Assembly: GCA_963693315.1 (NCBI GenBank)
Contig: OY856188.1
Location: 270,687,114 to 270,751,113 of the forward strand
Direction of reading: 5' to 3'
DNA from: Diogma glabrata
Lineage: Eukaryota > Arthropoda > Insecta > Diptera > Cylindrotomidae
Length of the DNA stretch: 64,000 bases
Each line of letters begins with the position of its first letter. Within the stretch, counting starts at the first letter, position 1. Under the pieces are notes generated by a model. That model was not told the DNA's origin and searched no databases. It worked only from the letters and a program-made list of their open reading frames with translations. This document shows positions 24,285 through 37,130 of this stretch, piece by piece. The translations under genes were made by a program, and so were the position numbers.

Positions 24285-24420
24285 GCTTGATCCGGCGCTG
24301 ATAAGTCTGCCTGATCTAACGCGAAAGGTTTAAAGCGTTACATTCCTGATCAGTGCCTGATAAAGCTGCCTAATCCGGTCCCTACTAGTGTTTCGGAAAC
24401 CTGATCCGGTCCAGAAAAGA
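24285..24420. repeat. Short direct repeats rich in GATCCGG
   Basis: TGATCCGGCGCTGATAAG.CTGCCT at about 24290 is repeated at about 24347 as TGATCAGTGCCTGATAAAGC with CTGCCTAATCCGG. A third GATCCGG word follows at about 24402. Confidence 0.45.
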
Positions 24421-24763
24421 AAGAAAGAAAAATCAGTTCATTTGTGGATGTGAACCAAAAGTGGTGTATGCTTTAGTGTTTGTTTGTCAAAATCAAACAA
24501 ATTTGATAAATCTAACTAGTCAACGGTATTTTTCTTTACAGCCTTGCTTCATAAAGGCTGCGAGTTGAATGTGAACCAGCAGTCAATATGGTCAACATAT
24601 TGCCTTCAAAGAGACGTAGTGCCGACCAACGTTTTTCCATGAGTTAAAGACTTTTGTAGAGGGGTTTCCTCACAAACAAACACAATATCTGTAAAAATCG
24701 TGGGAACACATTTTATTTAGAAGTTGTATAGTAGAGTGTCTATCGCAGCTTAGGAATATACCA

Positions 24764-24826
24764 TTTTTGTTCCAGCTGCAGTGGAATCTGAATTCTCTTC
24801 AGATTGCACTACACCTGGAACAAAAA
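24764..24826 (+). ncRNA. Candidate pre-miRNA hairpin with miR-92-family seed
   Basis: The plus strand folds into a 29-position stem with only three single symmetrical mismatches (24776/24814, 24779/24811, 24784/24806) and a 5-nt loop (24793-24797). The 3' arm from 24802 reads GATTGCACTACACCTGGAAC. Positions 2-8 (ATTGCAC) are the seed of the miR-92/25/310 family, and positions 2-10 match the widely conserved ATTGCACTA of miR-92b. The arms do not extend further, unlike the MITE fold-backs in this window. The loop is short for a pre-miRNA and the 3' half of the mature sequence differs from known miR-92, so a diverged or taxon-specific family member, or chance, remain possible. Confidence 0.45.
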
Positions 24827-26547
24827 GACATAGAACTTTTGTAATAATATTATTATTACGTTAATAAACAAAACAGTTACACCACAATTAAAAGTAATTA
24901 GTTTTTGCTTTCAATAAGGATCATGAACGTAGAGTTCTTCTAATGACTTCTAAGAATATTATTTCAAGGACAGGATGTTAAAATTCCTTTAGCTATAACA
25001 TAAATCACAATATAAAAAATAATATAAACCCTAACTAAATCATCCCCTTAAAAATGAAATTTAGCAAATAAAAGCCATTCATGGATTAATAAAATTCAAA
25101 AATTTGAATTACAAATTAAATCGCGGTTAAATTTAAAAAAAGTTTAAAATTTCCATTTCCTTCAAGTTCGCTGAATTTGTCATTTTCTTTTCCTAATTTT
25201 TGTTACTTTTTGTTGTTTTTCCTTACATTAAACTAAAAAGTTGAAGATGGTTATAATTCATGAAATTGCTCTTTATTTTTTCTGATTTTATAAAAATTCT
25301 GATATATTATAGAAATCATTCACGATTTTTATGTTGGAAAATTAAGATTATGGGTTAATAAAGCAAAGCTGTTGACACTATATTTCAAAAGTTTATGAAT
25401 TAGTGTTATGATCAACATCTTATATACATAATACCAACAACGATGCCAAAATGAAATTCATTTCACACGAGTTTTTATAAATATCGTCACTGTAAACTGT
25501 AATCAGACGAAAGCGGATTCATCACGTCATTAATACACGTCTTTTTCCGTTCTACTCGTCACTCAGTAAAAACAAAAAAAATGCCTTACAAAGCTAGTCG
25601 CGTCCGAGTCTTGTACAAAAAATAAATTGAAAAATATGCTAAAAAATATTCTTAATTTGCTGCCATTCCTAGATCAGTTGTTCGATTAAGCTTAGATTCA
25701 GAAAGGTGCACGGTGAACACTGTGCATTCCTGATTATGAAATCACTATCAGGAACATTTGATGAATTTCATGTTTTGAGATTCAAATTTCCGACTAGCTG
25801 CAGTCTGTAAGTTCAATTATGTCTTTCCTCATCCCGTTAAAAAAAGACGCACGCAAAAGTAAGGCAAGAAGACAGACTCAAATGAGCAAAGGACAGAGAC
25901 TCTGATGACTCCAAAAGTCGGAGAAACCAAGACCATCAATCACACCACATCAAATAGCATTATTAAATTTCAAAATTAAAATGTTTGACTCAAACCCATC
26001 GTTTAAATTTTATCCAAATCTTCATGCTTCCTCCACACTAGCACAGTAAGCATAGTAAATAACATATAGTAACTAATCGAATAAATCCACTAATCGCTGC
26101 GCGAATGGTACCGTTGAACACTATTGATAATGAAAATAATATAATAAAAGTCGTTGCAAAGAACATGCAATTGTTGTGCAATAATAATTATATAATGTAA
26201 TATAAATCGGTGGAACAATAGGACCAGCGAATGTTGAATATGAATAATAATAGATCGAAAAATAGCAATTGTTGCGCCAATGTACAGGCGATCATAAAAG
26301 ACGACGACCAGCGTTTATTCTACTCCTTCATTTAAAATTCAACTATCAACGAATTTTATTAAACCTGAATTTTTAGGTTAACCTCTAACAGCTTACAACC
26401 GCCGAGGGCTACCCTCTAATACAGCTACACATTTTTTTATTAATTGTTAAACAAAAAAACTGTAATTTTAATTTTTTTTCATTACAACACTATATTAACA
26501 GTAATAGGAGAAAAAACTACATCATGTTTTCACTATTAACTATATAA
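24827..26547. other. Noncoding stretch
   Basis: No gene supported. 25500-25640 is somewhat GC-richer and holds a 14-codon ATG frame at about 25581, too short to call. Confidence 0.35.
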
Positions 26548-27565
26548 TAGTATATTATTCAACGATGCCGAAAACAACATATTTTGAAGCGAGAGGACAG
26601 TTTTTCATGTAGGCGATAGCCGAGGTTGGTAATGGTTGCGAGATTCAAAATATGATTTTCTTCGAGTAGAAAACTGTACTTTTTCTACTACTTTTTTAAA
26701 AATTATTGTTAATTATTAAGCATTTTCATTTATAATTACATACAATTCAAATATTAAAACATAAAAACATCCAAACAAAATCTTTAAATTTATATTTCTG
26801 CTATTAAAATATAGATGACTCCATATGAATAAATTATCCAATTTCTATGTTATGAAAATAAAACCGTCTTTAGTTACTTACAAGCCTGATTGTCCTTTGG
26901 TACAAAAAAAAATCGTCAACTGTATACATATACATATATTTATTCTATTTACATTACAAAATTCTATAATTTTATTCTATTTGGTCTATAAAGTCCCTAA
27001 AATCATTAAATAATACATCTATAAAGGTTTATTCTTTTTTGCATTTCGCGTCTAGTAGGCTTATAACTAAAAACGGTTTTGTAATAAACAAAATCAAGTT
27101 TAAAATGTTTATTGTTTATTATGATTTGTAAAATAAAAACAACAGCTTTGATTTAGTTTTTGTATGGGGATGACGTTACGTAAATTCCTGATTTTTGATA
27201 CCAAACTATTTTAAAAGAATATTATAAATCATATATAGTTAGCTATTATTATTTTTACATTTTTAATATAAACTGTCCGTAAATAATTCTAAAATTAATT
27301 AACGTCATCTTCCCAAGAGAGACAAATTAACTCTAACAAAATTATTTTATTCAATCAATTGATTCTCTTAACGGGTGTTTTAGGATGATTTATTCTAGTT
27401 AAGAAATTAGAAAATAGATGGCTTTTAAAAAATTACCTTCGTCACTAGGTACGAAACTAATTTGTATAGGTTTTTTATCACTGGTGACGAAAAAGAAATT
27501 TTCGATGCAATGAACAAACATCGAAAGTAGATTTTTTAAGTTGGGTAGTAGAAAAAATTGTTTAT
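26548..27565. mobile_element. Dispersed repeat D1, copy 1 (shorter form)
   Basis: Starts TAGTATATTATTCAACGATG and ends near GGGTAGTAGAAAAAATTGTT. It is collinear and highly similar with 51929-53708, apart from two insertions in that copy. The first ~140 bp contain an imperfect palindrome (ACATATTTTGAAGCGAGAGGACAG with GATTCAAAATATGATTTTC). No long frame is present, so it is probably a non-autonomous DNA element. Confidence 0.75.
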
Positions 27566-28900
27566 CATAGTAGACCAATTGGCTTCGTTTTCAATATGAA
27601 AAGTAAAAATGTGTTGCGTTAAACATACTGTAATGGTATCTGAGGAACCATTTACTCTCATACTGATTTTTCTAAATTAAATAGTAATACATCATAATAT
27701 TAAGCTCTCAACCTATTCAACCTAGTCAAAGTCATATTCATGAATAATCCAAATAATAAATTGAGTTCAATTTGCATATTTTTTAACATAGTTCTAATTA
27801 GTAAAAATGAAGGTTGAATGTTTTCATAATTTTTGATTACATAAAATTAATAATAATAATGAACAAATTTGCAAGCAAAGTAAATAAACAAAACTATGTT
27901 TGTGGGTTTATTTATTTACTATGGAATTTAAGTTGTGAAAACGAAAGTTATGATTTTAATTATAATCATTTCTTGTTGTCTTTACAAAATTATATTTTTG
28001 TTTTGTTTTTTGTTAATTTCAACAAAAATATAATTTAGGAAGTAAACAAATAATTTTGTTTTATGTCACAACAATATTTCTTGAAAGTTTGAAAACTTGG
28101 ACAAGATTTTATTATGATAATATTTCATAATTTAATGCTTGAACAAGATTTCTTGTTTTCAAGATTTAATATGTATGTATACGGAAACGGAAAATATATA
28201 GGAGAATTTTTTTTAGATAATAGGGAAGTATAATTTTATTCTTAAATTGAAGAAGATATAACTTTTATAACGAACGTAAAAATAAACGAAAAATATTATA
28301 AGAAGAAAAGAAGGTTCTTAATCATCTCAACGGATACATATAATAAGGTATGATCAAAAGGTCTAAGGGAAATCAAGTCCACCACTAGGTATGACCCTAC
28401 AGAGGTCTCCCAACTTTTGACCATATGCTTTTATTATTTTATTAGAAACGATAGACTTGTGTATGAAAAGTCTAGTCGTAGTTTAATACAAAAAAATATT
28501 AATAGAATAACCTCAAGTAATTAATGTAATTAATTATAAAACAGTGTTTGATTCCGCATTCCACAAAATAAATTCACTGAAGGTAGACTCAGATCGGCAA
28601 AATGCAGAGGTTCTAAATTATCTAAAGTCAATCTGTTTGTAGCAGCATGCATTCGAGTGGCCTATGGTTGTACCACCAGAAGTGAAATTGGGAAAGCATT
28701 CACTAATGTTGGGATTCGGTGATGATATATATGTCCCTCACAAGCTTAGGGTTTCTTTCCCGAAAGTGCTTCGCAGATAAGCAAAAAATCTTTGGCGTTG
28801 CTAAAAGAACAACACTCTGGGATGAACATTTAGGAATAAAAGGTCTGCATTGGTCAGAATGAAGACACAGGCCTGCTTCTGACTTAAGGAATCAAAGAGC
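27566..28900. other. AT-rich noncoding stretch
   Basis: A 74-codon frame at 27814-28038 is AT-driven. 28560-28800 is GC-richer and may be decayed LINE sequence leading into the RT remnant, but no motif is legible. Confidence 0.3.
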
Positions 28901-29440
28901 GGTCACAAGAAAAAATGTCAATAGCAAGGAAAATCCTCAACTATCAATCTGGCAAGATCGCCGGGTATTGGCATTAGCTAGGATACTTAGAATGTCACCT
29001 CCGATACCAATCAGGCCTAAAATGGCATCGGGAACAATAAATAGATTCAACTCATCAGTGAAAAAGGTTACGGTAGGTATTACCTCACCAAGGTCTTAAT
29101 AGCCATACAGACCAGCAACCGTATGTAGCGGTATTTTTTACAAACATCAGCAGATTAGCACTTGGGCAACGTTAACTGCGCTGTTCAAGTTGGCAAGAGA
29201 TTTGGAGGAGGTACTGAACATCAATGAAGTTGCTATCTGTGCCCTTCTAGAGATTGTGCGAGCCTTCTAGAACATATTCAAGAGTTTCGATGCAGTTAAA
29301 CAAATAAAGAGCCACAAACTTTATATTCTCTATCGTAACATGAAGAAGTTAACATACGTTGGTGAAGTTAGCTTTGGCGCCCACCGTGAGGCTTATTCAA
29401 GGGATACTACTGCGTTTAGTGATACCTTGGATTAATTTCT
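28900..29440 (+). pseudogene. Degenerate LINE reverse transcriptase remnant
   Basis: The plus strand reads TLTALFKLARDLEEVLNINE, then VAICALLEIVRAF, a stop, then NIFKSFDAV. This fits the region of RNase H-type LINE reverse transcriptases from the template-grip helix into catalytic motif A (family pattern LDIxGAFDN); the catalytic Asp codons are substituted. Further on, EVSFGAHREAYSRDTTAF fits the GxPQG-containing motif B, badly decayed. Upstream text from 28900 probably belongs to it, but is unreadable. Confidence 0.5.
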
Positions 29441-30384
29441 TCATAATTTTTTGAAGGATGTTTCCTTCAAAATTAAGTTTTGTCTATTTTTAACCCAAAC
29501 GGATGCGAAAGTAATCTAGGTTAATTCGGATTATTTTCGATGGCCAGTGTTTTTTAAAACGTTTTTTTTGTATTTTTATGAATTTCAGAGTAAGAACTAA
29601 TTCCTCGGAACTATTTTTTAATGGGCTTTACACTCAAATATCCTCTAGAGGCGTGAAGGTTTCTTAGTTGGTACCAGGAAGGCCAGAGTTGGTCAAGACA
29701 CCAGGTAATAGATTGTGGAAATATTTTGTTTACACCACTTTCATCCTTGCCTAGTTAGGGCAAGGCAAGAGTCAGGCTCTGTGTTCAGGGTCCCATCATG
29801 ACTCTTCACGCACTAGAATTCTATAACGCTAGGGTCCCTCCCCTTAGAGTGCCTGATTGGTCAACTCTCAAATGGGTGCTCCGGAGGAAGTTCTTCTGAT
29901 ACAGCCTGATCATAAGTTGAGGGAAGATTTTGCTCAGCCTTCATGCTGTGAGCTTAATTTTTATTATAGCATCTTCATCCTACGTGTTAATTTCACGAAA
30001 CCTGGTTGGGAAGTATCTGGCTTTTGGTGCAGAGGATTTATCATCTGACCATGTCGCCGATACTTGTTAACCGGGTGAAGTAAAACCATCACGTATATCA
30101 TCTCTTAAATATTAAAAAAATAAATTACTAATAAAATATTTTCTCTAACTTGTAGATTATATTGAAAAGAAATATAAAATCACAACAGGAAAGAATTAAA
30201 ATTTATAAAATAAAAAGTACCGAATGTACCAAAATAGTTTTTAAAATTTTTTTAACTTTATTGTATTACTGTTCATAATCAACAATCGCTGGTACCATTG
30301 GCGCAACGATTGGTTGTTTTATTGTATTTTATACAATATTTTCTTATATTTTATTCACTATGATTGGCTATAGTAAAGAAGAAG
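29441..30384. other. Noncoding stretch
   Basis: 29640-30060 is GC-richer with a 63-codon plus-strand frame but no recognisable domain; it could be further decayed LINE sequence. Confidence 0.3.
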
Positions 30385-30660
30385 CATAGAGAGTTGGATC
30401 AATTACAAATTATGGGGTGAGTAAAATATTTTCATTTTTAAAAGCAATAATTATATTTGTTGTGGTCTTGGTTGATGATGGTCTTGGTTCGCCCGACTCT
30501 TGAGGTCGTCAGAGTCTACTTTTTGCCCATTTGAATTCGTTTTCTTGTGAAACTCTTGCGTGAAATTCAGGATCTACGGAGGGTTGAAGAGAGGCATAAT
30601 CGAACTCACAGACTGTAGCTGGTCGGAAATTTATTCTTAAGGCACGCAACTCCTCAAATT
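30385..30660 (-). mobile_element. Short copy of the CA-type LINE tail
   Basis: AATTATGGGGTGAGT at about 30409 parallels ATCATGGGGTGAGT at about 19903. GAGGTCGTCAGAGTCTAC at about 30510 parallels GGGGTCGCCAGAGTCTA at 21468. Both have the same order and orientation as the 19.9-21.6 kb copy, but here without the microsatellite between them. Confidence 0.4.
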
Positions 30661-31924
30661 TTATGATAGTGATTCCATTATCAGAAATGTACAGTGTTCA
30701 TTACAAATTACAAAAGCTAACAAAAATAAAAAAAATACATTAAAATAATACCCACTGAGCTCCATCATGGAATAGAACGGACGGTATTTACATCGATAGC
30801 TTCTAATTGCGAAAATCGGGTTTTTTTCGATGCGGGTTTTTTCTTTAACCGTGGCGTTTAAAGAAGTATAGTAGATGAAACCTGGGTATTTGCAATAAAG
30901 ATCGAGCAATTTCATTTTAATGTAAATTAGCTCTAGCACAAATTTTGAATTAATTCCTGGAGAGACCTTAAATAAAATAAGTATGTGAAAGAATTTAAGA
31001 AGGTCAATTGGCAGAACCAGCGACTTCTCTAGTTTCAATAAGATGTTACATTAATTCACCTGTTTGACACAATTACGTTTGGATTGTTTCCCTTAGCACA
31101 ATGAAATCGTGTTTGAAGTTAGTTGTTAATCTGATATCAAATGTGCTCTAGTGTCCAACACACAGAAGGTTAGTTCAATACTAGCTGAGTTGACTATTGT
31201 GTGCTTTTTGCAATTACAAACATGAAACGCAAAGTTGAAATTTAGTATCAATTATCATCATTTTTATTACATATATTTAACCATTTTAATTTTTCATTAT
31301 CAAAGTAAAAACGTTTTCGCTTTTTCAATTAACATCTGACACGCTCCAGTTTATTCTACATAATTTGTTAAATCGAGCAAACATAAAATTGTATTAATAT
31401 TTGATGAAAAACATAACGTAAGATCATATCGCTGGAAATGTATTTGACAATATTTTTGAAAAATATTTCACACATTTATATCACAAAACAAACAAAAATG
31501 ATGATGAGAAATTTATACTTTCATGTTATGATGTAGAAGCAACAATTTATCAAAATATTTAAGAATAAACTGAAATTTTGTTTTGTGCCGACAACGCTTT
31601 AAATCGTTTGGAAAATATACGTTTTTCATAGCAGATTATTTCATAAATAGCAATAAATTAACAGAATATAAAACGATAAAGGTCTAAAATATTTATAAAT
31701 GAGTTCAAGTATTTACGGTTTGAACAGTAAGCTAGAATTGTTAAAATTTCCCAAACTTATATGCTCATCAATATATAAAAGTATCTCATAAACTCTGACA
31801 GGTTTGCCTATGCGATCTTTTGACGTTTCAAATGCTCATGGAAATCGGTTTGTGCTTAAAACGAGAAATATCTTCCTCTACTAGAGAGGAATGTGAGAGA
31901 TCTTAGTCGGACTAGTTCTCCAGC
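30661..31924. other. Noncoding stretch
   Basis: A 125-codon minus-strand frame at 30661-31038 shows no domain or usable start context. The rest is AT-rich without supported features. Confidence 0.3.
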
Positions 31925-32640
31925 GAGATCTACGATTTTTATACGTATGACTCACTGTTAAACGGAAATGCAGGCCTGGCGAGTTCTTGGAATCAAATAA
32001 TGTAGCAATAAGTAGCAATAAATTTTCGCTTGAACGGTTTTGTACAGTCCTTCAAGCGGAGGTGCTTGCTATCAATGAATGCACTCACGTAATAACTCGC
32101 TTGCGTCTGCAGGGAAAATAAATTTACATGCTCTCCGATAGCCAAAAAGCTGTTAAAGCACTGGTAAACCCAGTGACTACTTCTTAACTCTTCAAAGAGT
32201 GTAGAAAAAACATCTGCAGGATAGCGCAACTTAACAACATCACACGTCGGTGAGTTCCAGGTCATAGTGGCACTTCAAGCAACGTTGAAGCGGATGAGTT
32301 TGAAAGAGTGAAGTGGTCATGAAATTTTCTGGGTCAGAACCCGCCTTAAGGGTATTCAAAGAGTTTGCCTTGTCATTGTTAAAGGATGATGCGGACCTTA
32401 AGATGAATGCTTTGTGGGACGCGTCACCAACAGGCCAAAGACAAAGTTAGATTTTTTTTAGCATTTCAAATAAAAATTTTGATTTTCTTTTTGGCCTGTA
32501 GCGGATAATTCTCAGCTTTGAAGGACGTCTAAATAAGAACCTTTTCACCAGAGAACTCATGGAAAGTCCTCTATGTGGATGTTGTAATGAAGCGCTGCTT
32601 CGTTGAATATCAACGAAGTGGCATAACAGGCCGCGCACCT
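31925..32640 (+). pseudogene. RNase H and C-terminal region of a decayed LINE
   Basis: The plus strand reads IYDFYTYDSLLNGNAGLAS (the RNase H 'TDGS' strand, with the catalytic Asp displaced or mutated). It continues with VLQAEVLAINECTHVITRL (Glu helix), IYMLSDSQKAVKALVNP (catalytic Asp) and VPGHSGTSSNVEADEFERVK, which holds the His and Asp of the last motif. It ends with NLFTRELMESPLCGCCNEAL, the C-terminal zinc region. Several stops and frame changes interrupt it. The family is an RNase H-bearing LINE (I/R1-like group). Confidence 0.7.
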
Positions 32641-33050
32641 AAATGAGATTTATAAAGCCCCAAAATAGCTTCAGTAAGTGGGGTCGAAAGAAGAATACCT
32701 GCTGCTTCTGCACAAATACCGGTTTAGTACGCGTATCATAGGATAAGAACGGATGTAAGAAAAAAAACAAGTGAACTAATTAGACTCTGGCGACCCCCGT
32801 ATATCGAAAGAACCGTGATCACCACGTCCAACCCCATAATTTTAACCCATTCACACGCTCTCGCACTTCATCTGCTCGCCCACGCACACTCGCACTTCAT
32901 CTGCTCACCCACCCACACACTCGCACCCACACCTACACATTCACTCACACATGCACACAAAAACCCATACCTACATCCAAGTAGCCGTATAGAAATATAT
33001 AAGATAAGACTCACCCGATGATATAGATAACTCCCACTCCTCTTTCCCAA
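32641..33050 (+). mobile_element. 3' tail of the RNase H LINE
   Basis: It directly follows the pol remnant and matches the minus-strand block at 21.4-21.64 kb through TAGACTCTGGCGACCCCCGT. It then passes through a CA-rich but non-expanded tract (32850-32970) into GACTCACCCGATGAT. This copy gives the ancestral layout of the tail. Confidence 0.6.
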
Positions 33051-33199
33051 GATAATTAGCGGATCATTTTGTTTTCTTCAGTCAATTCTGGATCAAACAG
33101 CGGTATGACTCTACTCGTTCATTCCAGTATCGATTGCAAAGCAGAAGCAATGATTGTAATATCGTTTATTATGAAGTATGTATGACTTGCTGATTAAAA

Positions 33200-34030
33200 A
33201 GATGATAAAAATTGTAGACATAACAACATTGATTGAAACTCATAACGTCTGATGAAAAAAATAGTGTTAACAATCTGAATAAGGTAAATATTGATGATTA
33301 ATCAGTAACGGGGCTCATAGAAAGTAAAAATGTTGTATAGGTTGTAAAATTATTTGCATCGGTAAAACCCAATCTCGGCGGACGTATGAAAATTTAATTA
33401 TGTTAGCAGCATAAGTTGTTGACGAACCATTACCGGTATTCCAACAAAAATCGTTGTGCAGGTTGTAGAAATATTGGTCTTGGTGGAATCCGATATCGGC
33501 TGATGGACACTTTGAATGATTACCACAGCACGTATTATTGAGGGAGCATGGCTCGATAGTTAATAGGTAGTGTAAATTGTAGACAGATGACTATCGTTTG
33601 AGCTCAATAACGGTTGATGACACGGTCGAATAACTGTACTATCATCTACCACAAACGAATTAATATCAGCACTCGAACAAACATACACAGTCATTTAATC
33701 CAATAACTGTCGATTAGATATTGTGGGTATTATATTGGCATATATTCTTGATGAAGCAATGCTCGTTGATCCAAAGGTGGTATAACCAGTAGAAATAGCA
33801 GTATTGGTTGTATCAGATAATGACGGATGAAAACGTCGTATGATGGTAACAACAGGTATTATTGCTGAATTGATATCGGTACTCCCCAAAATGTTGTGTA
33901 AAAGCGATGAAATATAAGCATTATTTTTTTCCATTATCTATTGATGGACACAGTTGACTAACGGTGACAATATATGTCCTTGATGAATCAATATCGATAC
34001 CAACAGCACAAGTTTACCGACGCGGTGACA
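33200..34030. repeat. Degenerate minisatellite, period about 110-125 bp
   Basis: Units carry GTTGT(A/G)(T/C)AGGTTGTA.AA and ATTGGTCTTGGTGGAATCCGATATCGGC-like words at about 33331, 33453, 33565 and later. GTAGTGTAAATTGTAGAC and GTATTGGTTGTATCAGATAA are diverged versions. Similarity fades toward both ends. Confidence 0.45.
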
Positions 34031-36479
34031 CCTTCCAACATGGATGATAAAGCACTAGTCTAGATTTCTCGCCATTGTGCCACAGTTAACGGGGGTAAAA
34101 TTCAACTCGCCTTAGGCTACCTAAATGCCAGTATGATAACAGTGTGATAATTCACGTTATCCCGCGATATCCGCCTTCATGTACTAACAACTGTTTATCG
34201 CCAATATACAGGTATTATGAGACAACACAAGTAAAAAAAATAAGTTTTGAAGAAATGTGATTTATTTAAGGTTGTTCTGTTTAGTTATTTGTTATAATTT
34301 ACTTAATTGAACGGGAATAATGCAAAAAGAAACTAACTTATTCCACATTCTTTTCTATCCTATGCGATTCACTAATTGATTAATTAAAAAAAAAATACTA
34401 TGTACTAGTCCGTATAACAAGAAAGAAAAATGACCACTTTACGATTAACTTCAATGCAATCAGATTGTCCGCTGATCGGATCCAATATTTAAGGTTATAA
34501 ATTAACACGAATAAATTATATTATTACGACACAAGAACTAAAGTTAAAGACTTTGTAAATTTAATCTATAACATGCATCAAACACTAATGTACAAAAAAA
34601 TTAAGCTACTTATCTTAGTTTTTCTTTTTCCCGGCAGTTCATTTTTTTTTCCTGATTTTATTTGGAACCACACTAATTTAGATATATTTTCTTGTTTCTT
34701 ATAAATTTTTCTAATCGACAGCACAAACATAGAATGAATATTTTTTTTGTTTCTTACAATTTATTTTTAATTTCACTAGGTTGAACAAAACAGTCATTCA
34801 ATTTAATTCTTTTTTTTTTATAATCATAAGAAAACCAACAAACACATGATTTTTACAGGAAAAGAAATTCTTCCATCTTTCCTTTTTTTTCAATAAACTT
34901 TTCTCCAGCAAAATGAAATTGACAACTCATAGGTCAGCAGAAAACAAAAACCACATTCTAATTAGAGAATGTGACAATCAGAGACAGAAGCCCTCTATCG
35001 GCTTATACTTATAGTATATTAACGGCCGTTTGTAAACAATAACAAAACGATAAGTTTGTTTCTTGGGAATTGTTTCGTTAATTATTGTACCCACTAAGGA
35101 GTTTGCATATCTGTTTCAGTACAAACTTGAGAAAAAAAAATTTGTAAGAGATGATTATGAATTGTATGAAAAAAAATTGTGTTTGAAAAGGGTAAAGGTA
35201 ACTTCAAAAGTTCTTGATATGATAAATTTAGTGCGCGTGAGAAACTAGTGCGACTCTAAATTTGTCTTGAGGAGGAGGAGGACTCTAGTATCAGAGCTAG
35301 GAATTTTGACTCTTACACTGTAGAGGCTAGCACCATCAAACTGTTGCGAACATAGTCAGTTTTAGATTCAATTAATCAGACAAAAAGGTTTGTAGAATAG
35401 TTGTTATGAGACCAAACACAGACACGGCACTATGAATTGTAGAGTTTTTTATTTCATATTCAAATATTGACGACGAGGTAAATTTGTATGTGTTAATTTA
35501 CAAATTAAGCGCAACATATTGGTTTTATTTAACTTCTAGTTTACATCAATTCGAAGAACTTTTAATGAGTTATTATCATCTTTGCGAACACAATTTCTTA
35601 CATCCAATTTATGATCATCTTTTGCTTTTTTTTAAGGCCACCACAAATCTAGTTCTTTTCCAATAACCGATATGGTAAAACAACGGTTATACTCGACGCT
35701 TTTGTCGAAGCCGTTTTCTACAGCAAAAACACATAAACAAAAGCATAAATTGTTATTTATACCAAATGCCAGTAAAAACTTTAACATAAATGAAAGTTTT
35801 ATAAAATACCACAGAAAAAAGTTAAATATTAAAAAAAATTAATCTTTCAAAATCTACTCGAATAATTAGTTAGTTAAACAGATAAAACACTTGTGGTTCA
35901 AAAACTTACTGATTAAAACTCTGTTTGATTAAAATTTACATAATCATCTCGATCTAACATGTGTTCGAGTATAGATAGTGAGATTTTCCATCTATTGCTT
36001 CGTTTTAGTTATATACTCTTCATCGCACAAACATTTATAATTTCTCCATTGCTCTCAATAAAAAATACAAGTTAACCATTTCCATATATCATCTCATCAA
36101 ACAACTTCTCTACAACTAGATATATTTTAACAACCTTAGTACATCTAACTGTAATATTATGACAGCTTTAGCAATATGACGCAACAAAGCAAATATTATA
36201 ATATTATTGACTGACTTGTAGCACTCATAAATGCTTTTATATTATATAATATTCCTATTTTATAGTAAAATTTAAAATAGTCCGTTGTTACAATAGTAAA
36301 ACATATGTAAAAATTTGTCTGGATAATTTATGTGGTTGTTTGTTTTGATTTCAGAAAATTGTTGGTCCCATCAAAACGGCTTATCGTATATTAAGGTTTG
36401 AAAAGGCACTTTAACCTAAAAATCAAAATTAAAATTCAATTAATTGGCTGGGCCATCTGAGCAATGGAGACCGACTTTA
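34031..36479. other. AT-rich noncoding stretch
   Basis: No gene supported. A 61-codon frame at 35063-35248 contains LIIVPTKEF, resembling helicase motif Ia by chance. A (GAG)n-like GGAGGAGGAGGA sits at about 35270. Confidence 0.35.
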
Positions 36480-37130
36480 CGGCAAACAACCTGCAAGAAG
36501 GCATTATTGAAACATAAACTTAAAATACTATATTAGAAAATCTTAGAGGACAAAGGGCACAGCTTGATGCAAAGGTTAAAGATGATGAGAAAGAAAAGCC
36601 TTAAACTCTCAAACAGAGCAATAATAACAAACAGTTGTGACTAAGGTAGCAACTACAACAAAGAACTTAGATGAGAAAAAAATAGCAGAGAAGATCTGTT
36701 CGACACGACAGATTGTCAACAGGTTGCAACCCGGCTCTAAAACAACATGCGTCTAACCACAGTAATTTTCCAAACAACGGTATCTGTACTACCAACTACA
36801 CATTTCATCAAATATAAGTCACATATCTATGTCTTTCGCGTATAACAATCAGACAGGTTTTGAGCCAACCAGCCAAGTCAATATTAATATTAATTCTGTT
36901 ACATAAAACAGAACCAGATGGGTAATTGGATCGTTCAGACCATTCGAATCGCCAGGAGGTAATATAATTTTCCTATCTTTATTTCAGATTTTTTGTAAAA
37001 GGATCTGATGACTATTCTCGTATACCTAGAGAGTTTGTTCAAAACTGGAGTGAATGGCATTGGATATGCCCGATGAAAGAAAGGCAGATATCTTACACAG
37101 GGTCGTAGGGCTTCCATTTATCCATATTTT
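36480..37130 (+). pseudogene. Retroelement gag/ORF1-like remnant
   Basis: One frame has a Gln/Glu/Lys-rich coiled-coil-like stretch (TILENLRGQRAQLDAKVKDD, about 36530-36600) full of stops. A second region at about 37040-37110 reads MALDMPDERKADILHRVVGL, which resembles the matrix/capsid entry helix of LTR-retroelement Gag proteins. Neither is intact and the call is tentative. Confidence 0.3.

Noticed and set aside
24540..24640. Possible exon after TTTTCTTTACAG at about 24541 (33 open codons)
   Set aside because: No recognisable domain, no donor at a sensible place, stop soon after.
35063..35248. Frame with LIIVPTKEF resembling helicase motif Ia
   Set aside because: No other helicase motif nearby, low-complexity remainder, no splice context.
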